Positions 59,116 to 64,000 of a stretch of DNA of 64,000 bases are shown piece after piece. Both the position numbers and the translations under genes were made by a program. Source of the stretch: Streblospio benedicti. Lineage: Eukaryota > Annelida > Polychaeta > Spionida > Spionidae. Under the pieces are notes generated by a model, which did not search any database, was not told the origin of the DNA, and worked only from the letters and a program-made list of their open reading frames with translations. The stretch's first letter is position 1, and each line of letters starts with the position of its first letter. Where the stretch lies: assembly GCA_019095985.1 (NCBI GenBank), contig CM032660.1, positions 37,159,640 through 37,223,639 of the forward strand, read 5' to 3'.

Positions 59116-59624
59116 AACCGGCTTTACACTTGAGCGACCATGACCGAACCCGTGCAACGCATCTGCACGTATTATGTCACGTCGTCAACGTGGGCGTATT
59201 GTGGCGGCATTGAACGTAGTAGAAATGCATGGTACGACAAGTTGTTGAAGCAAACGAAGTGTTACTTATATATGCGAATGTTCTACGACACGTAGACGCA
59301 GCATAACTATTTGAAGGAAACTGTAACCAAACTGAATGTTCGTTCAAAATTTTTGAACATGTTCAAAATTTCCTGACGAATTTGCCAGCTCGCCAGTGCA
59401 CGTAGAGGTACGTAGGTGGAATTCGCTATAGTGTAAAGCGGGTTTTACTTACTTATAATTGCGAAAGTTTTGTGATCCCCAGGCGCATCATAACTATTTG
59501 AACCGAATTTTAACCGACTTGTATGTTCGTCCAAAAATTTTGAGCGTGTTCAAAATTTCCTGACGAACTTTGCCAGTGCACGTAGAGCTATGAAGGCGGA
59601 ATTCGGTAATGTGTAAAGCAGGCT
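59116..59624. mobile_element. PIF/Harbinger-like non-autonomous element
   Basis: A 509-bp element with ends AACCGGCTTTACAC and GTGTAAAGCAGGCT, inverted with two mismatches, flanked by TTA on both sides (59113-59115 and 59625-59627), as expected of PIF/Harbinger. The right half contains an internal tandem duplication of about 160 bp (from about 59293 and 59480: CATAACTATTTGAA ... TGTTCAAAATTTCCTGACGAA ... GTGTAAAGC). Near 59177 a short reading MSRRQRGRIVAALNVVE may be a relic of a parent element's gene. Confidence 0.8.
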
Positions 59625-59627
59625 TTA

Positions 59628-62600
59628 TGGATATGATGGCATTAACAGCATCATTCAACCATAAGAAGATGAAATCTTTCCAATCAAAGAAATATCACAA
59701 ATACAGTGAAGTGAGAGCTTTATTTGTAACCTTGAGTCTCTCCTCCTCGGGGGAAATTAAACAACCCTTTCATAGGATGAATTGTCGTCTGCGTATAGTA
59801 TGTGTTGTATGCAGAAGAGAAGACCTTTCATTCTCCTTGGACGAATTACACAAAACAAGCGAGTGTTGAGAGTATGTGTTATACGTATTGCATGTGATCA
59901 TTTAACATACATGATCTTTACCAGCAATGTTTGAGTATCATGGATGGTTTCTTAGACCATATCTGTAGAACTCCATGGTATCTTTTATAAGTGAGCCCAT
60001 GATGATTGTATAAATCACATACAAATCCTTAGATTGTCTGCCAGTACTGCTGTATCAGGTGCGTGCGTTTTTCTATGATGTTTGCTATAAGAGAACAGTT
60101 ACAATAAAATGTACATCTGAACCGCGTGTCTCCCAGCAAGAGAAAATTCAGCGCAAAAAGATTGGGCTGACACGAACAGAGCATCCATTTTGTAAACGTG
60201 TGTTTAACAATGGACCGCGGCGCACATTACTCATGCTAACTGCGCCATCCTTCTGTATTACAGCCACGTGATTGTAGATAGACCTAGATTCGCCTAGGAG
60301 TTTTCACTTGGGAATATTTGCGTGGGGAAAACCTATGCTATGGTCTTCATTTGTCATGGGGCGAGTGTACTGAAATGCATTCTGTGTATATCCAGAACAC
60401 CCAGCATTCGTAAGCCCTGAGACTGAGTGCATGAAAAGCAACTCGAATTGGAACTATTAGTGGGAGGGGTTTCATCAACCTCCCCAGGAAATATATACAA
60501 AAACACTTTTGATTACACACATGCGGCTAGTATATGCATGTACACCATGCATGACCGACATGCATTTCTAAATTTATAACAACTAATGCTCTCATATTTG
60601 GTGGAACACAAGAAAAGGCTTTTACCCTTAAGAAGAGGATATTCAAATCTATGTAAAACACATGTTGTGTCACTCTATAGATAAGCTGATGACGCAAGAA
60701 GTGGCATTTATGAGACTTGAATAATGCACTACACTGGCTCCCGCTACTGACCTGGCTTTCCCAGGATTAAATTACCAGCTCGTCGTATTTTTTCCATTAC
60801 AAGACATGGTCATTGCAGTGTGTTGTGCTATAGCTGCAGTAGTGCCTATAATCAGATGGAGACTTGTGCCGGATATGTGCGGGCACCACGCCATGTGCTA
60901 CATATGTTATTTTAACTGCTCGCTACTGCCGATTACGGTGATTTGGTGTGTTTATCAGGACGAGGCTTCATACCAATGTGTAGCAAATCTGTCAAAGTGG
61001 GTAGTTTCATCTCAAGTGAATGCTCTTTGCTTTGACCTGTTCTGAATGCGAACGTCAAAGCATCGCCACTATTAATGTATTGACGATCAATTTTGAGTGT
61101 AGTTACAGGAAATGGTCAGTTGATAGACAAATATATCTAGTAGCAATGTGCTTCAGCAGCATCTATCCATCTAGATAATCCAAATCTATTCTAGATAAGA
61201 CTAAATTAATCCTCATTGTTAGACTGTGACCTGATTTGCTCGATGAGAAACCCAAATAACCGGCCTCTCTACAGGTGTTTGTTAAGAGTCAGTATACCTC
61301 CTGTCCTCCTCCCTAACGACACTCTAGCCTATGTCACAACCTCGTCCAAAGCCAATTAGGGTTTTCCTGATACTGTTATTAACAGCTAACATGGGGACAG
61401 AATTTTTCATATAGCTCTCCAAGAGGGCCATTGATTGAGAATGTCAAACCAACATATCTGGAGATTTTTTCAACAAAAAGTGTCTGAGCCCGTTTAACAA
61501 GAATATCATAAGCAACATACATGTATTGCTTGCAATATCAATGTCTATTCATTTCAATGACGCTAACACCAAATGAAACAATAATCTATTAAAACAGTGT
61601 GCCTCCAAATTTGCGCAAACAGTATTGATTTGAAATCAGTTTTCCAATACACTCTGTTTGCATGGCAATTTACTATAGATGCATAGGGTTCAGCAATATG
61701 ATGCACATTTTGCGAATGAACGATTGAATGTCAAATATGACTGCTTTAATTTATATGATGAATTGAAGACCAAATGTTTGCAATTTTAATGTCCTTCCAT
61801 TTAAGCTCTGGCAACTTTCCATTCACGTGAATTCAATAGTGGCACATTCCTATTGTATCTCAACTTCCCCCTTAGTCGTAGGGTCAAATCAGAGCTGAAC
61901 CATTATCAATTGCTCACAAATCTTACTATTGCCAGTTCTAAACCCTCTATTCACCGTCAAGAGCTAATTGCTAGATGAGTTTGCTCAACAATCATCGGCC
62001 AATTTCACAGCGACACAAATGACTAGGGCATGTATATATGCCATTTGTTTTTTCTACATTTTTGCACCACGCCACTTATGTTGCTACCTCTGTTTACCGT
62101 TATCATTTACAGGAACCTCATGTTTTGACCAACAATTAATTCTATGTTATTGACACTAATTGTAAATATAGCAGGGTCCTCAGCTCCAAGTGTCACTAGT
62201 CCAGCGAGTATTTAGCATTTGTGGCCATGAGCTGACAATGCCTTACATATCTGTACTTATACTTGCAGTGGTTTCAGGATTGGACATACACGTGCCCGTG
62301 AACATGGTAGCATTATAATAGATGTTAACACTTTCTTGTAGAGTCTTCATCATGTGAAAACCACTTGCAGAAGACTCTCCCCGTTAGTGAGTTCATTTTG
62401 GGTGGATTTGTATTCGCCAAGTGCTGTCTGCGACAATGAACATCTATTTATTTGGTCCCAAATACCCACCCAATGGTCTCCATTGATTGAATTTGGTGGA
62501 AGTCAATTTCTGTGAGGTGATTTTTTTCAAGTGAGGTATGATGTAAGTGTTTGTGTGATACCACTTCCAATGAAGTAATGCTCACCATGTTCAAAAAATT

Positions 62601-63423
62601 ACATTTCATTCAGCTTTAATAATGTCAAAGAACAGCTCTCCGAACGGATCATGTACATTCCATTCTAATTTTTGTGGTTATCACCTTCAGTGGCCATCTT
62701 AGTTACAACAATAATCAGTCAACAATTGCAATTTGCAGAACTAATTTCTGGCCCCCACCCACCGCGGCACTGTCGACCATCAAACGCCGGTGATTTAAGA
62801 TGTGCGGCAATCAACCGCGGGACCTGCCTACATAAACACGGCGGTATTGGGAGGCCAGGTCTGCCCTATTGGCACTCCCATAAAGTTGTTATGGCGCTAC
62901 ATTTGCAGCCCCCCAAAGAGGAGCATGTGGGTGACTGGTGTTAGTAGCAGGGGTGTCTGCTTTAGGTTGAGTACAGATGATCTGTCCTTAACGTGGATAT
63001 ATGAGACAAATATTGATGCCGAGTTTAATGCATAAGAGGGTTGTTCTGAAAACAAAATAAAACAAACCGCCTATCGTCCCCACAACCAGCAGCAACCCTA
63101 GGCACATCTATAGCTTTACATTGCGTGATGAAAGATTTTAAAGAGATTCACCTCATGGTGCAGATTTTCGTCCACTAGCTGTGAGAGCTGTAGGGTGACG
63201 CAAAGTAGTCTCTAGCACAGTGTACACACACTTTGTGGTATCCATTGAGATGACACACGTGATGTGTGTATGCAAATATCGCCGATTACCGACGCCGTGG
63301 TATTAAGACCAAGTGGGGAGGCTGCAATAACGGGAGAGCGTGATAAGACCACGTGGCGCTTACACAGGACGTAAAACTCCCCAGTATTGCCGGGGAACTG
63401 AACAGCGTCGGCTGCTGACATAT
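59628..63423. other. Non-coding stretch with two GC-rich patches
   Basis: Patches at about 62750-62935 and 63170-63415 are CpG-richer than their surroundings, and the second ends where the LINE begins. Frames through them (up to 90 codons) show no domain. Candidate conserved regulatory elements or unrecognised exons. Confidence 0.35.
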
Positions 63424-64000
63424 CTTCGAAACAGATGAAATATTGTTTATTCTCATATGTTTACTGAGTGATTGGAAGCAATTTGAGTGCGTAACAAAGC
63501 AACTGTTCAAAGATTGGAACAGTGAAAATTCAACAGACATAAATGAAATGTGGCACAAGTTTAAAGAAAAACTACTTACTGCAGGTAAAACATGTATTGG
63601 ATATAAACAGTTTAAGAACAGAAAGACATTCTGGGATAAAGAAGTTGATAAGCTTATCAAAAATCGGCAACATGCCAATAGGCTTTATCGGATATGGTCT
63701 AAGGTTCCAAATTGCTCACCAGAACTTCTTTCCATACTTTGGGATGACTACATGCAAATGAAACATAAAGTTGCTGAAAAGAGTTAAACATAATATCACC
63801 AAGCAGAAAACTAAAGTGATATTTCAAAATGCAAATAAAGCCTCGAAAAATACAAAAGCATACTGGAAAACATTAAGAAAATTGAACAAATCAAATGGAT
63901 ATCCAATACGCATTAGAGATCCCGAGAACAGTAATATAATTATCAGTGACCCAAAGATCATAAGTAAAAGACTTACCTCATACTGGGCTGGTCTGGGCAA
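63424..64000 (+). mobile_element. LINE fragment (region between endonuclease and reverse transcriptase), runs off the window
   Basis: The plus-strand frame from about 63422 to 63787 reads LLSDWKQFECVTKQLFKDWN, then NRKTFWDKEVDKLIKNRQHANRLYRIW. After one frame change near 63765-63785 it continues KQKTKVIFQNANKASKNTKA, YWKTLRKLNK and ends SKRLTSYWAGLG at the window edge. The pattern (a WW-D-E-like NRKTFWDKE block, then R/K-rich helices, then AYWKTLRKLN and a final D-P-E-N turn) is typical of the linker before the reverse transcriptase of non-LTR retrotransposons such as CR1/L2/Jockey-type elements. The copy is 5'-truncated (an in-frame stop precedes it at 63416) and carries the frameshift noted. 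Exact clade not assignable without the RT domain. Confidence 0.72.

Noticed and set aside
1-64000. CRISPR array, bacterial operons, phage or integrated virus
   Set aside because: No regularly spaced repeats, no bacterial gene organisation, and no capsid, envelope or LTR structure recognised.

Overview
The window is eukaryotic nuclear DNA from an animal: AT-rich, gene-poor, with long introns or intergenic space, GT-AG splice signals, one BTB-Kelch (KLHL-type) gene, and a dense scatter of short non-autonomous DNA transposons, a tRNA-derived SINE and a LINE fragment. The repeat mix and KLHL-type gene fit a marine invertebrate, perhaps a hemichordate or lancelet, but this is an inference, not an identification. 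A run of exactly 100 Ns (17439-17538) is an assembly gap. No operon, CRISPR array, rRNA or phage-like system is present.

Genes. The one complete coding region is an intronless BTB-BACK-Kelch protein on the minus strand (22274-20580), with a strong splice acceptor directly before its preferred Met. The other coding evidence is single exons recognised from codon-like composition plus a flanking donor site. On the minus strand these are a short first exon at 43492-43438, a Ser/Thr-rich exon at about 34376-34169, a large acidic proline-rich first exon at 30760-29944, and a proline-rich exon at about 15029-14534 that carries an EVH1-ligand-like FPPPP motif. On the plus strand there is a proline-rich first exon at 45575-45764 with a CRE about 380 bp upstream, and a tiny possible first exon at 15440-15472. 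I could not assign families to these exons. The splice phases I could test do not join them directly to each other, so they may belong to more than one gene or lack intervening exons I cannot see. A 24-residue motif occurs twice on the plus strand at 32988-33198 in two frames; it looks like an old duplicated coding remnant or two small exons.

Repeats. (i) A hAT-like MITE family with terminal repeats near CATAGGCAGATCCAGG and 5-bp target duplications: three complete copies (12185-12336, 23419-23580, 25441-25608) and several single ends. (ii) A pogo/Tigger-like MITE family flanked by TA: 51440-51604, 58292-58468, and a copy cut by the assembly gap from 17296. (iii) A PIF/Harbinger-like element flanked by TTA (59116-59624), a second right end near 40982, and a possibly related open frame at 39220-38939. 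(iv) Large fold-back elements at 1196-2046 and 42511-42922. (v) A complex direct/inverted repeat cluster at 38.28-40.45 kb. (vi) A direct duplication 905 bp apart (2883-3115 and 3788-4027). (vii) Degenerate tandem repeats at 55.1-55.7 kb. (viii) A tRNA-derived SINE at about 28106-28440. (ix) A LINE entering at about 63424 and running off the window end.

Several GC-rich patches stand out from the AT-rich background (around 5.05, 10.3, 13.0, 15.4, 18.9, 23.0, 56.4, 56.95, 62.8 and 63.3 kb). They are candidates for conserved regulatory elements or unrecognised exons. I found no clear undescribed biological system. The most informative observations are the target-duplication-defined MITE families, the nested repeat cluster, the duplicated 24-residue motif and the near-perfect 47-bp palindrome at 54805-54851.
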